Shown here one piece after another: positions 9,568-20,201 of a stretch of 64,000 bases of DNA. A program made the translations under genes and the position numbers. The stretch comes from Cellulomonas terrae (lineage in GTDB: Bacteria > Actinomycetota > Actinomycetes > Actinomycetales > Cellulomonadaceae): assembly GCF_007990265.1 (NCBI RefSeq), contig NZ_BJWH01000003.1, positions 281,072-345,071 on the forward strand, in the 5' to 3' direction. Numbering within the stretch: position 1 is the stretch's first letter; each line of letters opens with the position of its first letter. The notes below the pieces were generated by a model that saw only the letters and a program-made list of their open reading frames with translations, was not told the DNA's origin and made no database searches.

Positions 9568-11132
9568 GCGCCCGCTCGGCGCAGCCGCGACGCGATCTGC
9601 ACGGCCCGCACCGCCGCAGCCGCCTTGTTGCGGGACTCCTCGTACTCCAGCGCGGGCACCGAGTCCGCGACGATGCCACCACCCGCCTGGACGCTCGCCC
9701 GACCGTCGCGGATGAGCGCCGTGCGGATGGCGATGGCCATGTCCATGTCACCCGCGAAGTCGAAGTAGCCGACGGTGCCCCCGTAGATGCCGCGGCGAGC
9801 GGGCTCGATCTCGTCGATGAGCGCGATCGCGCGCGGCTTGGGTGCCCCCGAGAGCGTCCCGGCGGGGAAGGTCGCGACGAGCGTCTGCAGGGCGGTCGCA
9901 CCCTCGCGCAGCCGGCCGACGACCGTCGAGCAGATGTGCATGATGTGGGAGTACCGCTTGACCGCCATGAACTCGACGACCTCGACGCTGGCCGGTTCGC
10001 ACACCTTGACCAGGTCGTTGCGGGACAGGTCGACCAGCATGATGTGCTCCGCCCGCTCCTTCGGGTCGGCGAGCACCTCGTCCTGGAGCCGGCGGTCCTC
10101 GTCCGGCGTGGCGCCGCGGGGCCGCGACCCCGCGATCGGGAAGGTCACGACGCGCCCCGAGGTGACCTTCACCAGGGTCTCCGGGCTCGAGCCGACGACG
10201 GCGAAGTCGTGGCCGTCGGCGTCCTGCAGCTGCAGGTAGTACATGTACGGGCTGGGGTTGATGGTGCGCAGCACCCGGTAGACGTCGATCGGCTCCGCAG
10301 CGCAGTCGAGGTCGAGGCGCTGCGAGAGGACCACCTGGAACACGTCGCCGTCGCGGATGGCCTCCTGGCCGGTGCGCACCGCGTCCTCGAACTCCTGGCG
10401 CGTGGACCGGAACGCCAGCTCGGGCTCGACGACGTCCGCGAGGACCGCGACGGCGGACTCCGTCGGCCGCAGCAGCGCCGCCTCCATGGCGTCGATCCGG
10501 GCGACCGCGTCGGCGTGCGCGTCGTCGACCCGCTCGTCAGTGTCGTCGAAGTTGATCGCGTTGGCGATCAGCCACACCGACCCGTCGTGGTGGTCGACGA
10601 CGGCCAGGTCCGTGGCCAGCAGGAGCGTCAGCTCCGGGACGCCCAGCTCGTCCGGGGCGTTCGCGGGCAGCGTGGGCTCCCAGTGCCGCACGATGTCCCA
10701 GCCCAGGGCGCCCACGAGCCCGCTGGTCAGCGGAGGCAGCCCGGCGATCGCGGGCGTCCGGAGCGCGTCGAGCGTCCGCTCGAGGACGTCGAGGGCGTCC
10801 CCGTCGGTCGGCACGCCGACAGGGACGTCGCCGACCCAGACGGCCGACCCGTCACGCACGGTCAGGGTCGCGCGCGAGCGCACCCCGACGAACGAGTACC
10901 GGTCCCAGCTCCCGGCAGCCTCGGCGGACTCGAGGATGAACGTGCCCGGCCGACCCGCCGCGAGCGTGCGGTAGAGCCCGACGGGCGTGACGTCGTCGGC
11001 GAGGAGCCGGCGCGCCACGGGGATCACCCGGCGGTCGCGGGCCAGACCGCGGAAGACGTCGAGCGACGGCCACGTGCCACCCCAGGGGACCTCGGCGGTG
11101 ACGACGTCCGTCGAGACTGCTGCGGCGGTCAT
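9564..11132 (-). CDS. trpE: Anthranilate synthase component I
   Basis: TrpE makes anthranilate from chorismate with ammonia supplied by TrpG, which is not in the window. The 522-residue protein has the chorismate-binding core motifs [34 protein letters not shown] and the C-terminal [10 protein letters not shown]. The N-terminal FILES resembles the LLES element that binds feedback tryptophan. The ATG at 11132 overlaps the hisI stop by four bases. No trpD or trpF is present nearby, so the pathway is split across the genome. Confidence 0.97.
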   Translation of the reverse strand: MTAAAVSTDVVTAEVPWGGTWPSLDVFRGLARDRRVIPVARRLLADDVTPVGLYRTLAAGRPGTFILESAEAAGSWDRYSFVGVRSRATLTVRDGSAVWVGDVPVGVPTDGDALDVLERTLDALRTPAIAGLPPLTSGLVGALGWDIVRHWEPTLPANAPDELGVPELTLLLATDLAVVDHHDGSVWLIANAINFDDTDERVDDAHADAVARIDAMEAALLRPTESAVAVLADVVEPELAFRSTRQEFEDAVRTGQEAIRDGDVFQVVLSQRLDLDCAAEPIDVYRVLRTINPSPYMYYLQLQDADGHDFAVVGSSPETLVKVTSGRVVTFPIAGSRPRGATPDEDRRLQDEVLADPKERAEHIMLVDLSRNDLVKVCEPASVEVVEFMAVKRYSHIMHICSTVVGRLREGATALQTLVATFPAGTLSGAPKPRAIALIDEIEPARRGIYGGTVGYFDFAGDMDMAIAIRTALIRDGRASVQAGGGIVADSVPALEYEESRNKAAAAVRAVQIASRLRRAGA

Positions 11133-11527
11133 GCGGGGTCTCCCTCGGTGGGTCGGGTGCCGACGACCGTGGGCAGCGGGCCGCCGGCGTCGAAGCAGGT
11201 GTGCGCACCCGTGTGGCAGGCGGCGCCGACCTGGTCGACCTCGACGAGCAGCGCGTCACCGTCGCAGTCGATGCTGACGGCCTTCACGTACTGGGCGTGG
11301 CCGGACGTGTCGCCCTTGCGCCAGTACTCCTGCCGCGAGCGGCTCCAGAACACGACGCGGCCGGTGGTCAACGTCCGGCGCAGCGCCTCGTCGTCCATCC
11401 AGCCGAGCATGAGGACCTCGCGGGAGTCGTGCTGCTGCACGACCGCCGCCACCAGACCGTGGTCGTCGTGCTTGAGACGCGCGGCGACAGCGGGATCGAG
11501 GACAGGTGCGGAGGGGCTGGAAGACAC
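11129..11527 (-). CDS. hisI: Phosphoribosyl-AMP cyclohydrolase
   Basis: HisI opens the adenine ring of phosphoribosyl-AMP in histidine synthesis. The 132-residue monofunctional protein, with no fused HisE domain, shows the metal-binding DCDGDALL and the zinc motif [10 protein letters not shown]. The context [18 protein letters not shown] is family-typical. It is translationally coupled to trpE, linking the histidine and tryptophan pathways, both of which draw on phosphoribosyl pyrophosphate. It appears to be the first gene of the trp run, with about 50 bp to the upstream ABC gene on the same strand. Confidence 0.96.
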   Translation of the reverse strand: MSSSPSAPVLDPAVAARLKHDDHGLVAAVVQQHDSREVLMLGWMDDEALRRTLTTGRVVFWSRSRQEYWRKGDTSGHAQYVKAVSIDCDGDALLVEVDQVGAACHTGAHTCFDAGGPLPTVVGTRPTEGDPA

Positions 11528-11580
11528 GCACCGATCCTGCCACGCAGCCGCCCGCCGGACGGCCCCCGTCCCACCAGCCG

Positions 11581-13398
11581 TCAGCGGGTCTGGGAGATCC
11601 AGGCGGCGTGCATCGCGGCGTAGTGGCCGTCGCGCGCGACGAGGTCGGCGTGGTGCCCGACCTCGACCACGCGACCGGCGTCGACCACCACGACCGTGTC
11701 GGCGGCCTCAGCGGTGGAGAGGCGGTGCGCGATGGTCAGGGTGCTGCGACCGCGCGTGAGCGAGTCCAGGGCGCGGGCGATCCGGACCTCGGTCGCCGGG
11801 TCCACCGCCGAGGTCGCCTCGTCGAGCAGGAGCAGGTCCGCCTCCGCGAGGTACGCCCGCGCGAGCGCGACCAGCTGCCGCTCCCCCGCCGACAGCGACT
11901 CGCCGCGCTGACCGACCGGCGTCGCGAGGCCGTCGGCCAGCTCGTCGACCCAGCCGTCCAGGCCGAGCGCCTCGATCGCCGCGCGGATCCGCTCGTCGTC
12001 GTCGTCCGCCGCGGTCGTCCCGTCCTCGTGCCGCAGCCCGTAGGCCACGTTCTGCGCGAGGGTGCCGTCGAACAGGAAGCCCTCCTGCGGCACGAGCACC
12101 ACCCGGCGCCGCAGGTCCGCGAGGGGGATGTCGCGCAGGTCCACCCCGTCCAGCAGCACCGAGCCGCCGGTCGGGTCCATGAACCGCGCGACGAGCTTGG
12201 CGATCGTCGTCTTGCCCGACCCCGTCGCACCCACGACCGCGACCGACATCCCGGCGGGGATCGCGACGTCGACCTCCCGCAGCACCGGCGGGCCGTCGGG
12301 GTAGGAGAAGTCCACCCCCCGCAGCTCGACGTGCGCCGGGCCGCGCGGGCTGGGCACGCCGTCCGCGCCGGGGTCGACCACCTCGACCGGCGTCTCCAGG
12401 ACCCCGAGCACGCGACGCCACCCCGCGACGGCGTTCTGCAGCTCGTTGAGGATCTCGGTGGCCATCTGCACGGGGCCGGTGAAGAGCTGGACGAGGAAGA
12501 GGAAGGCGAGCAGCCGGCCGACCGACATCTCCCCCGCGATGCCCAGGTACGTCCCGGCGACCACGACCACCGCCAGGACGAGGTTCGCGACGAGCACCCC
12601 GCTGGAGAAGACGACCGCAACCAGGTTCTGGGCCCGCACCATGGACGCGCGCGTCGCGGCGACCGCGGCGTCGATCCGGCGCTGCGTGCGCTCGGCCACC
12701 CCGTACGCCCGGATGGTCTCGGCACCGACGACCGCCTCCGAGATGGCGCCGAGCATCGCGCCGACCCGCTCACGCACCGCGGTGTACCGGGCGTTCACCC
12801 GCTTCTGCAGCGGCTGGAGCAGGACGAACAGCGGCACGAAGCCGGCCCACACGATCAGCGTCAGCTGCCAGGAGTAGACCGCCATGAGCACCGTCGCCAC
12901 GGCGATCTGCAGGACCGAGACGAGGAGCATGATCCCGCCCCACTGCACGAACAGCGAGATCGTGTCGACGTCCGACGTGACGCGCGAGACCAGCGACCCG
13001 CGCCGCTCGGTGTTCTGCGTCAGCACCGACAGGTCGTGCACGTGCCGGAACGCCCGGGTGCGCAGCGCGAGCAGGCCGCTCTCGCTCGACCGGAAGAGCC
13101 GCACGTTGACGTAGGCCGAGCACACGGCGGCGATCACCAGACCGATCGCGGCCAGGCCGGCGAGCGCCGCCACGCGGGACACGTCGGGGCCGCCTTCCGC
13201 GAGGATCCCCGTGTCGACGGTCTGCTGCACGGCGATCGGCACGAGCACGCGCCCGATCGACGCGACCACCGCCAGCAGCACGGTGACCTGCCAGCCGACA
13301 AGCAGCTGCGGGGAGACCTGCACGCCGCGGCGCAGCGTCGCGAGCACCCCGAGGGTGCTGGCGGGCGCGAACCGGTGCCCGCCCTTCTGGTCCGTCAT
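11581..13398 (-). CDS. ABC exporter half-transporter, subunit with canonical Walker B
   Basis: A 605-residue membrane-fused half-transporter with six predicted helices (about residues 35-310) and a C-terminal nucleotide-binding domain. Walker A is GATGSGKT at 390-397, Walker B is LLLLDE with catalytic Glu527, and the switch histidine is His558 (IAHRLS). The signature is LSAGE (502-506) rather than LSGGQ. The start overlaps the stop of the upstream half-transporter, so the two almost certainly form a heterodimer. The substrate cannot be told from sequence. Confidence 0.92.
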   Translation of the reverse strand: MTDQKGGHRFAPASTLGVLATLRRGVQVSPQLLVGWQVTVLLAVVASIGRVLVPIAVQQTVDTGILAEGGPDVSRVAALAGLAAIGLVIAAVCSAYVNVRLFRSSESGLLALRTRAFRHVHDLSVLTQNTERRGSLVSRVTSDVDTISLFVQWGGIMLLVSVLQIAVATVLMAVYSWQLTLIVWAGFVPLFVLLQPLQKRVNARYTAVRERVGAMLGAISEAVVGAETIRAYGVAERTQRRIDAAVAATRASMVRAQNLVAVVFSSGVLVANLVLAVVVVAGTYLGIAGEMSVGRLLAFLFLVQLFTGPVQMATEILNELQNAVAGWRRVLGVLETPVEVVDPGADGVPSPRGPAHVELRGVDFSYPDGPPVLREVDVAIPAGMSVAVVGATGSGKTTIAKLVARFMDPTGGSVLLDGVDLRDIPLADLRRRVVLVPQEGFLFDGTLAQNVAYGLRHEDGTTAADDDDERIRAAIEALGLDGWVDELADGLATPVGQRGESLSAGERQLVALARAYLAEADLLLLDEATSAVDPATEVRIARALDSLTRGRSTLTIAHRLSTAEAADTVVVVDAGRVVEVGHHADLVARDGHYAAMHAAWISQTR

Positions 13399-15278
13399 GC
13401 CAGGTCCTCCACGACCTCGAGGGCGGCCTCGTCCGCGGCCTCGGCCGCGCGCCGCGCGGTCTCCTGCTCGTACGCGGTCGCCAGGGCGCGGTAGCCGGGG
13501 TCGCGGGCGAGCAGCTGGTCGTGCGTGCCGCGGTCGACCACGCGGCCGCCGTCGACGTGCACCACCTCGTCGGCCAGCAGGACGGACGACATCCGGTACG
13601 CGACGAGCAGCACCGTCGGGCCGGCCGCAGCGCCGTCGCTGCGCAGACCGCGCAGGATCGCCTGCTCGATGCGCGGGTCGACCGCGGAGGTCGCGTCGTC
13701 GAGCACGAGCACGGCCGGGCGCCGGACCAGCGCGCGGGCGAGCGCGAGGCGCTGACGCTGGCCGCCCGACAGGTTGGCCCCCCGCTCACCGAGGGGCGCG
13801 TCGAGGCCGCCGGGCAGGGCGCGCACCACGTCGTCGACCCGCGCCAGGCGCAGCGCCTCCCACACGGCGTCGTCGTCGGGCGACCCCGGCTCGCCGTCGT
13901 CGGCGAGCGTCACGTTCGAGCGCACCGAGTCCTCGAACACGAACGTCGACTGCGACACCAGCGCGACGTGGCGTGCGACGTCGGCCGGCCGGACGTCCCG
14001 CAGGTCGAGGCCGTCGACGTGGACCGAGCCGTGGGACGGGTCGTACAGCCTGCTGACCAGGGACACGAGCGTGGTCTTGCCGGCGCCCGTCGGGCCCACG
14101 ATCGCGACGGTGCGTCCCGGGGCCACGTCGAGGTCGACGTCGTGCAGCAGCTCCAGCTCCCCGCCACCGGGCAGCGCCACGGAACGGCCCACGTCCCGCA
14201 GCTCCACCCGCGCCCCGCCGACGGGCGTCCACGGGGCGCTGCCGACACTCAGCGCCCCGTGCGAGTCCACGACCCGGGCGATGCGGTCGTACCCGACGAG
14301 CGCCCTCGGCAGCTCCCCGAGCACCCAGCCGAACGCGCGCACGGGCACGGCCAGCAGGGTCAGCAGGTACGCCGCGGCGACGACGTCCCCGGTCCCCACC
14401 CGGCCCGCGCTGATCTGCACCGTCCCGACCACGAGGACCAGCAGGGTCCCGAGGCTCGGCAGCAGGTCGATGACCGGGTCGAACAGGGCGCGCACCACAC
14501 CCACCCGGACGTTCGCGTGGCGCAGCTGGGTGGCGCGCTCGGCGAACCGCGCCTCCTCGCGGGCCTCGGTGCCCAGGGACGTGACGAGCACGGCGGCCTC
14601 GAAGCTCTCGTGCGCGATGTCCGCGACCTCGGCGCGCAGCTGCTGCGCACGGATCGCCGCGGGCGACATGCGGTTCTGGAACACGACGTTCGCGATCACG
14701 GCGAGAGGCAGCACGACCAGCGCGGCGAGGGCCAGCCAGATGTCGGTGCGCACCAGCTCGACCGTCGCGACGACCATCATCACGACGACGCCGATCGCGA
14801 ACGGCAGCGGGTTGAAGATCGAGGTCGCCGCCTCCACGTCCGCGCTCGCGTTCGAGAGGAGCTGGCCGGTCGGGTGCTCGCGGTGCCACGACATCGGCAG
14901 CCGCAGGTACTGGCGGGTGACCGCGGTGCGGTGGTCCTCCTGGATCAGCGCGAACCCCCGGCCCGCGGACATGCGGCGCGCGGCGACCGTCAGGGCGAGC
15001 GTCACGGCGACCAGCGCGATCGCGCCGCCGGCGAGCCAGATCCGCTCCCGGGCCTCGCTCGAACCCGACAGCGCGGGGACGACGACCTGGTCGGTGACGG
15101 CACCGAGGACCCGGCTGACCCCGACCGTCAGCGCGCCGAAGAGCGCCGACGTCCCGATGGCCAGGAAGTACGTGCGGGGGTGCGCGCGCAGCCCCCGGCC
15201 CAGGAGCCGGACGGCGCGACGGGGCACGGAGCCGGTGAGCGCCATCGGGCGGGGCGTGGGCACGACAGGGCCTTCCAT
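13395..15278 (-). CDS. ABC exporter half-transporter, subunit with degenerate Walker B
   Basis: A 627-residue half-transporter with an exporter-type membrane domain (about residues 35-325) and an ATPase domain. Walker A is GPTGAGKT (395-402) and the signature is canonical LSGGQ (503-507). The residue after Walker B is Asp528 where glutamate is expected (LDDATS), and the switch histidine is Tyr561 (VAYRMSS). This degeneracy is the usual signature of the inactive site in heterodimeric exporters such as BmrCD. The ATG at 15278 begins the pair; an alternative at 15245 (MALTG) would shorten the tail. Confidence 0.92.
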   Translation of the reverse strand: MEGPVVPTPRPMALTGSVPRRAVRLLGRGLRAHPRTYFLAIGTSALFGALTVGVSRVLGAVTDQVVVPALSGSSEARERIWLAGGAIALVAVTLALTVAARRMSAGRGFALIQEDHRTAVTRQYLRLPMSWHREHPTGQLLSNASADVEAATSIFNPLPFAIGVVVMMVVATVELVRTDIWLALAALVVLPLAVIANVVFQNRMSPAAIRAQQLRAEVADIAHESFEAAVLVTSLGTEAREEARFAERATQLRHANVRVGVVRALFDPVIDLLPSLGTLLVLVVGTVQISAGRVGTGDVVAAAYLLTLLAVPVRAFGWVLGELPRALVGYDRIARVVDSHGALSVGSAPWTPVGGARVELRDVGRSVALPGGGELELLHDVDLDVAPGRTVAIVGPTGAGKTTLVSLVSRLYDPSHGSVHVDGLDLRDVRPADVARHVALVSQSTFVFEDSVRSNVTLADDGEPGSPDDDAVWEALRLARVDDVVRALPGGLDAPLGERGANLSGGQRQRLALARALVRRPAVLVLDDATSAVDPRIEQAILRGLRSDGAAAGPTVLLVAYRMSSVLLADEVVHVDGGRVVDRGTHDQLLARDPGYRALATAYEQETARRAAEAADEAALEVVEDLA

Positions 15279-15367
15279 GGAGCTCGTGGGGTTCTCCTCA
15301 TTCTCTCATGCGGGTGCGAGCGCTTACCCGTGCCGCGGGCCTCGGTGACGCGTGGGATCCTGCGGTC

Positions 15368-16015
15368 ATGACCTGGCACGAGATCGAGCGCGCGCAGCTG
15401 GCGCAGGCCCTCCTGGACGTCACGCCGGACGCACCCACCCTCTGCGAGGGATGGCAGGCGCGCCACCTCGCCGCGCACGTCGTGCTGCGGGAGCGCTCAC
15501 CGGTCGTGGGCGCCGGGATCGCCGTGCCCGCCCTGTCGGCTCGCGCCGAGGCCGCCATCGCGAGGCTCGCCGACCAGGCGGCGACCGAGGGCGCCTACCG
15601 GGACCTCGTGGCGCGGGTCGCCGACCGGCCCGCACGCTGGCACCCGGCCGCCTGGGTCGCGGAGTCCGCGAACGTCATCGAGTTCTTCGTGCACACCGAG
15701 GACGTCCGCCGCGGCGCCGGCCCGGTCCCGGCGCGGGCCCTCGACCCCGGGCTCGTCGAGGCGCTCTGGTCCCACCTGCCGCGCGCCGCAGCCGGACGCC
15801 TGCGCCCGGTGCCGGTGGGCGTGGTGCTCGTCCGCGACGACGGCATCCGGCACCACCTGCGCGCGCCGAAGCCCGACCACGGCACGGTCGTCGTCCGCGG
15901 GGACACCGGCGAGCTCGTCCTGTACCTGCTCGGGCGGGGTGCCGCAGCGCAGGTGCGGGTCGAGGGCGAGGCCGACGACGTCGCGACCATCGAGGCCGTG
16001 CTCCCGTCCCGCTAG
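15368..16015 (+). CDS. TIGR03085-family mycothiol-type metal-binding protein
   Basis: The 215-residue protein belongs to the DinB-like/maleylpyruvate isomerase superfamily found in mycothiol-producing actinobacteria. The N-terminal region has LCEGWQARHLAAHV, with a conserved tryptophan and metal-ligand histidine, and the central helix has the second histidine in EFFVHTEDVRRG. The start at 15368 (MTWHEIERAQ) is chosen over an upstream ATG because the family begins with this helix. It is divergent from the ABC exporter and converges on the FKBP gene with a 4-bp overlap of stops. The substrate is unknown. Confidence 0.85.
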   Translation: MTWHEIERAQLAQALLDVTPDAPTLCEGWQARHLAAHVVLRERSPVVGAGIAVPALSARAEAAIARLADQAATEGAYRDLVARVADRPARWHPAAWVAESANVIEFFVHTEDVRRGAGPVPARALDPGLVEALWSHLPRAAAGRLRPVPVGVVLVRDDGIRHHLRAPKPDHGTVVVRGDTGELVLYLLGRGAAAQVRVEGEADDVATIEAVLPSR

Positions 16016-16896
16016 CCCGCCGCCTGCTCCGGGTGCCCGGTGGCGAGGATGTCGACCACGAAGACGACGGTCTGGCCGGCCAGCTCCTCGCTCTCGGTCA
16101 CGCCGAGGGCGTAGGTGGGCGGGACCACGAGCATCACCTGGCTGCCGACGGGCTGGTCGACCAGACCCTCGGCCCAGGCCTGGACGTCCTGCAGCGAGAA
16201 CGACACCGGCAGCCCGTGCGTCCACGTCGAGTCGAACGCCTCGCCCGTGGTCCATGCGAACCCCGTGTACTGCACGGTCACGACGTCCGTCGCCGCCACC
16301 TGCTCGCCGCTGCCGCGGATCAGCGGCTGCGCGACGAGCGACGTCGGCGGCTCGGTGCCCGTGGGCGTGATCGTCGGTGCGCCGGACGCGTCCAGCGTGA
16401 CCGCGGGCAGGTCGGCCCGCGGAGGCTTGACCTCGCCGTCCGCGCGGGTGGGCAGCACGTCCACCACGGTCACCGTCGGGTAGTCGGTCGCACCCGCGCC
16501 GCTGCCCGGGCTGACCTGGAGCATCCGGGCACCGACCTGCTGGCCCCGCAGCGTCTCGTACAGGTCCGTGCCGAGGTCCTCCTCGGTCAGGAGCATCGCG
16601 GTCGGGTTGGTGGAGTAGCTCTCCTTGACCAGGGTCGCGTCCGTCGCGTCCTCCAGCCGGAAGTCGATGAGGACCGGTGCACCCTCGACGAGCTGGGCGC
16701 CCGTGCCCGGCCAGATCTGCTCGGTCCGGGTCTTGTCGACCTGCAGCGGGGTGACGTACGTGATCGTCGGCGCCTCGCCGGGCTCCCCCGACACGGTCAC
16801 CGCGGCCGGCTCCGTGACCGGTTCGCTGCACCCGGCAAGGGCCAGCAGTGCGGTCGCCAGACCTGCCACCAGGGCGCGGCCCTGCTCTCGTCGCAC
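16012..16896 (-). CDS. FKBP-type peptidyl-prolyl isomerase lipoprotein
   Basis: The 294-residue protein begins with a basic, hydrophobic signal ending in the lipobox LAGC, so it should be lipidated by Lgt and anchored outside the membrane. The C-terminal 100 residues form an FKBP domain (VTVQYTGFAW, GEAFDSTW, GSQVMLVVPPTYALG). The N-terminal half is a second FKBP-like fold with weaker motifs. The GTG at 16896 is preceded by GGAAGGAA. It lies directly after pafA on the same strand, a placement also seen in other actinobacteria, and probably acts in folding of exported proteins. Confidence 0.9.
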   Translation of the reverse strand: MRREQGRALVAGLATALLALAGCSEPVTEPAAVTVSGEPGEAPTITYVTPLQVDKTRTEQIWPGTGAQLVEGAPVLIDFRLEDATDATLVKESYSTNPTAMLLTEEDLGTDLYETLRGQQVGARMLQVSPGSGAGATDYPTVTVVDVLPTRADGEVKPPRADLPAVTLDASGAPTITPTGTEPPTSLVAQPLIRGSGEQVAATDVVTVQYTGFAWTTGEAFDSTWTHGLPVSFSLQDVQAWAEGLVDQPVGSQVMLVVPPTYALGVTESEELAGQTVVFVVDILATGHPEQAAG

Positions 16897-16975
16897 GTCG
16901 TTCCTTCCGACTCCACGGACTCCCGGCGAGCGCCAGGACCGCCACACTGTACGGCGCGCTCCTGTCAGGGTGGTG

Positions 16976-18337
16976 CTACATCGACTCGATGAGCCGGTCC
17001 ACCCGCTCGTCGACGCTGCGGAACGGGTCCTTGCACAGGACCGTGCGCTGGGCCTGGTCGTTGAGCTTGAGGTGCACCCAGTCGACCGTGTAGTCGCGGC
17101 GGGCGTCCTGCGCGGCACGCACGAAGTCGCCCCGGAGCTTGGCGCGCGTGGTCTGCGGCGGGACCGCCGTCGCCTCGAAGATCTCGAGGTCCGTCGTCAC
17201 CCGCTCGACCAGCCCCTTGGCGGCCATCAGGTTGTAGAGGCCCTCGGTGCGGGAGATGTCGTGGTACGCCAGGTCGAGCCGCTGCACCCGCACGTCCGAC
17301 ATCTCCAGGCCGTGCTTCGCGCGGTACCGCTCGATCAGCCGGTACTTGATCACCCAGTCCAGCTCCCGGTCCACCAGCGACAGGTCCCCGGTGCGCATGG
17401 CGCGCAGCCCGCGCTCCCACAGGTCGAGCACCTGCTTGTTCTCCGGGCTGGGGCCACCCTCGGAGGCCAGGAAGTCGGTCACCCGCGTGAGGTACTCCTC
17501 CTGCAGGTCGATGGCGGTGACGGTCCGGCCGTTCGCCATCGTCACCGGGTGCATGCCCGTCAGGTCGTGGCTGATCTCCCGGATCGCGCGGATCGGGTTC
17601 TCCAGCGCCATCTCCCGCATCGGGACCCCGGCCTCGATCATCCGCAGCAGCAGGTCCGTCGAGCCGACCTTGAGCATCGTCGTCGCCTCGGACATCGACG
17701 AGTCGCCGACGATCACGTGCAGGCGGCGGTAGTGCTCGGCGTCCGCGTGCGGCTCGTCGCGGGTGTTGATGATCGGCCGGGAGCGGGTGGTCGCGCTGGA
17801 GACCGCCTCCCAGATGTGGTCCGCGCGCTGCGAGAGGCAGTACACCGCGCCCCGCGGCGTGGTGAGCACCTTGCCCGCACCCGTGAGGATCTGGCGCGTG
17901 ATGAGGAACGGCACCAGCACGTCCGACAGCCGGGAGAAGTCGCCCTGCCGGCGGACGAGGTAGTTCTCGTGGCAGCCGTAGGAGTTGCCGGCGGAGTCGG
18001 TGTTGTTCTTGAACAGGTGGATGGTGCCGGGCAGGCCCTCGTGCTCGAGCCGCTGCTGGGCGTCCGCCACGAGCCCTTCGAGGATGCGTTCGCCCGCGCG
18101 GTCGTGCGTGACCAGCTGCCGGACGTCGTCGCACTCGGCGGTCGCGTACTCGGGGTGGGAGCCGACGTCGAGGTACAGCCGCGAGCCGTTGCGGAGGAAC
18201 ACGTTGGAGGAGCGTCCCCACGCGACGACCTTGCGGAACAGGTACCGCGCGACCTCGTCCGCGGAGAGCCCCCGACCGTCCTGGGCGGCGCAGGTGACGC
18301 CGTACTCCGTCTCCAGGCCGAAGATCCGCCTGTCCAT
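16976..18337 (-). CDS. pafA: Pup-protein ligase
   Basis: PafA activates the Pup C-terminal glutamate with ATP and joins it to substrate lysines. The 453-residue protein starts [14 protein letters not shown], with the metal-binding Glu9, and has the nucleophilic Asp57 in [13 protein letters not shown]. Other shared elements are [21 protein letters not shown] text in the middle and [14 protein letters not shown]. It differs from Dop in lacking the long loop after residue 45. It ends the proteasome cluster 35 bp after prcA. Confidence 0.97.
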   Translation of the reverse strand: MDRRIFGLETEYGVTCAAQDGRGLSADEVARYLFRKVVAWGRSSNVFLRNGSRLYLDVGSHPEYATAECDDVRQLVTHDRAGERILEGLVADAQQRLEHEGLPGTIHLFKNNTDSAGNSYGCHENYLVRRQGDFSRLSDVLVPFLITRQILTGAGKVLTTPRGAVYCLSQRADHIWEAVSSATTRSRPIINTRDEPHADAEHYRRLHVIVGDSSMSEATTMLKVGSTDLLLRMIEAGVPMREMALENPIRAIREISHDLTGMHPVTMANGRTVTAIDLQEEYLTRVTDFLASEGGPSPENKQVLDLWERGLRAMRTGDLSLVDRELDWVIKYRLIERYRAKHGLEMSDVRVQRLDLAYHDISRTEGLYNLMAAKGLVERVTTDLEIFEATAVPPQTTRAKLRGDFVRAAQDARRDYTVDWVHLKLNDQAQRTVLCKDPFRSVDERVDRLIESM

Positions 18338-18372
18338 CGCCGTGCTCCCTCCGTCGCTCGTCCGCGCCTCGG

Positions 18373-19071
18373 TCAGTCTGCGCCCAGCAGGTCCTCCAGC
18401 AGCGCCCCGGCGAGCCGCCGGAACGTCCGGCGGGGACGCGTACGGTCCAGCACCGCGACCTCCAGCTGCGGGCCGGGGATGCTCCGCGGCTCGCCGCCGT
18501 CCTCCGCCGCACCGAGCGTCCGCACGGCGAGCGCCAGCACCTGCGGGAGCGTCAGCCCGGCTCGCCACTGCTCGGCCAGCAGGCCACCGAGCCGGTCCGC
18601 CTGCCCCCCCATGACGACGTAGCCGTGCTCGTCCGTGACCGAGCCGTCGTACGCGAGCCGGTAGATCTGGTCACCCGCTGCTGCGCGGCCGACCTCCGCG
18701 ACGACGATCTCGACCTCGAGCGGCTTGGACTCCGTGGTGAACGACGTCCCGAGCGTCTGCGCGTACGCGTTGGCCAGCCCACGGGCGGTGACGTCCTCGC
18801 GGTCGTAGGAGTAGCCGCGCAGGTCGGCGTACCGCACGCCGGCCACCCGCAGGTTCTCGAACTCGTTGTACTTGCCGACGGCCGCGAAGCCGATGCGGTC
18901 GTAGATCTCGGAGATCTTGTGCAGCGCGCGCGACGGGTTCTCCGTGGCGAACGCGATCCCGTCGTCGTACTGCAGGACCACGACGGACCGACCGCGCGCG
19001 ATGCCCTTGCGTGCGTAGTCCGCCCGGTCCTTCATGAGCTGCTCGGGCGACACGTAGAACGGCATGCTCAT
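18373..19071 (-). CDS. prcA: Proteasome alpha subunit
   Basis: PrcA forms the outer rings of the 20S core and binds the Arc/Mpa ATPase. The 232-residue protein begins [27 protein letters not shown], the alpha-type N-terminal gate and H0 helix, and has no catalytic threonine. The ATG at 19071 overlaps the prcB stop by four bases. The C-terminal tail is short and basic. Confidence 0.97.
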   Translation of the reverse strand: MSMPFYVSPEQLMKDRADYARKGIARGRSVVVLQYDDGIAFATENPSRALHKISEIYDRIGFAAVGKYNEFENLRVAGVRYADLRGYSYDREDVTARGLANAYAQTLGTSFTTESKPLEVEIVVAEVGRAAAGDQIYRLAYDGSVTDEHGYVVMGGQADRLGGLLAEQWRAGLTLPQVLALAVRTLGAAEDGGEPRSIPGPQLEVAVLDRTRPRRTFRRLAGALLEDLLGAD

Positions 19072-19901
19072 CGCGCACCTCCACGGCTCTCGTGCGAGCG
19101 TCGACGTTCCTGCTCGACCGTCTCGGCCACGGCAGCGAGGTCGGCATCGCTGACGCGCAGGTACCCGGACTCCGTCACGGTCGCCACCACCGGCCAGATC
19201 CCCCGCGTGTGGTCCGGGCCGCCCGTCGCCGAGTCGTCGTCGGACGCGTCGACGAGCGCCTCCACGGCCACCTTCACCGCGGCGTCGGCGTCGAGGCCGG
19301 GGCGCCACAGCTTCTTGAGCGAGCCGCGCGCGAACACCGAGCCCGAGCCGACCGCGTGGTGGTCGTGCTCCTCGTAGCGGCCGCCCGTGACGTCGTAGGA
19401 GAAGATCCGGCCGAGCCGGCGGTCCAGGTCGAAGCCGCCGAACAGCGGCACCACCGCCAGCCCCTGCATCGCCATGCCGAGGTTGCCGCGGATCATCGTC
19501 GCGAGCCGGTTCGCCTTGCCGTCCAGCGAGAGCAGGCTGCCCTCGATCTTCTCGTAGTGCTCGAGCTCGAGCTGGAACAGGCGGACCAGCTCCACCGCGA
19601 GCCCCGCGGTGCCGGCGATGCCGACCGCCGAGTACTCGTCCGCGGGGAAGACCTTCTCGATCTCCCGGCTCGCGATCATCGACCCCATCGTCGCGCGCCG
19701 GTCCCCCGCCATGACGATCCCGCCCTCGAACGCGAGCGCGAGGATCGTGGTGCCGTGCGGTGCGTGCACGTCCGAGGCGGGCCGGTTACCCGGCAGCAGC
19801 TGCGGGGCGTGGCTGGACAGGAACTCCATGAACGACGACGAACCCGGCGTGGTGAACGCGTGCGGCAGCCGCCCGGAAGCGGACGTGTCGGATGAGCTCA
19901 T
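19068..19901 (-). CDS. prcB: Proteasome beta subunit
   Basis: PrcB provides the proteolytic sites of the 20S core. The 277-residue precursor has a 50-residue propeptide ending in HG, then the catalytic Thr51 in TTILALAF, which becomes the N-terminal nucleophile on self-cleavage. The lysine and aspartate of the active site lie in [11 protein letters not shown] and downstream. It is translated directly ahead of prcA with an ATGA overlap and lies just downstream of pup. Confidence 0.97.
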   Translation of the reverse strand: MSSSDTSASGRLPHAFTTPGSSSFMEFLSSHAPQLLPGNRPASDVHAPHGTTILALAFEGGIVMAGDRRATMGSMIASREIEKVFPADEYSAVGIAGTAGLAVELVRLFQLELEHYEKIEGSLLSLDGKANRLATMIRGNLGMAMQGLAVVPLFGGFDLDRRLGRIFSYDVTGGRYEEHDHHAVGSGSVFARGSLKKLWRPGLDADAAVKVAVEALVDASDDDSATGGPDHTRGIWPVVATVTESGYLRVSDADLAAVAETVEQERRRSHESRGGAR

Positions 19902-19907
19902 CGGCGG

Positions 19908-20105
19908 TCACTGACCGCCCTTCTGGACGAAGCCGCGCACGAACTGCTCGGCGTTGGACTCCAGCACGTCGTCGATCTCGTCGAGCAGCGCGTCCACCTC
20001 GGCGTCCCGCGCCTGCGCGGCCGGGGCGACGGGAGCGGGCGTGTCCGGTCCGTCGTCCGGCTCCGCGTCCTCGCGGCGCGGGCGTACGTGTTCCTGACCA
20101 GCCAT
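19908..20105 (-). CDS. pup: Prokaryotic ubiquitin-like protein Pup
   Basis: A 65-residue, strongly acidic, probably disordered protein. The C-terminus FVRGFVQKGGQ ends in glutamine, so Dop must deamidate it to glutamate before PafA can ligate it. The helical stretch DALLDEIDDVLESNAEQF is the segment that docks to the Arc coiled coil. It sits between dop and prcB, as in most actinobacteria. The ATG at 20105 is preceded by a GGAGGTCACC ribosome site. Confidence 0.97.
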   Translation of the reverse strand: MAGQEHVRPRREDAEPDDGPDTPAPVAPAAQARDAEVDALLDEIDDVLESNAEQFVRGFVQKGGQ

Positions 20106-20201
20106 GGTGACCTCCCGAAGTGCCGAGCCGACGTGCTGTCGCCCACCCTAGGCCTATCTTCCGACGGTCCCGGTCCCCACGCCCACGGTGCGGACGACGT
20201 G

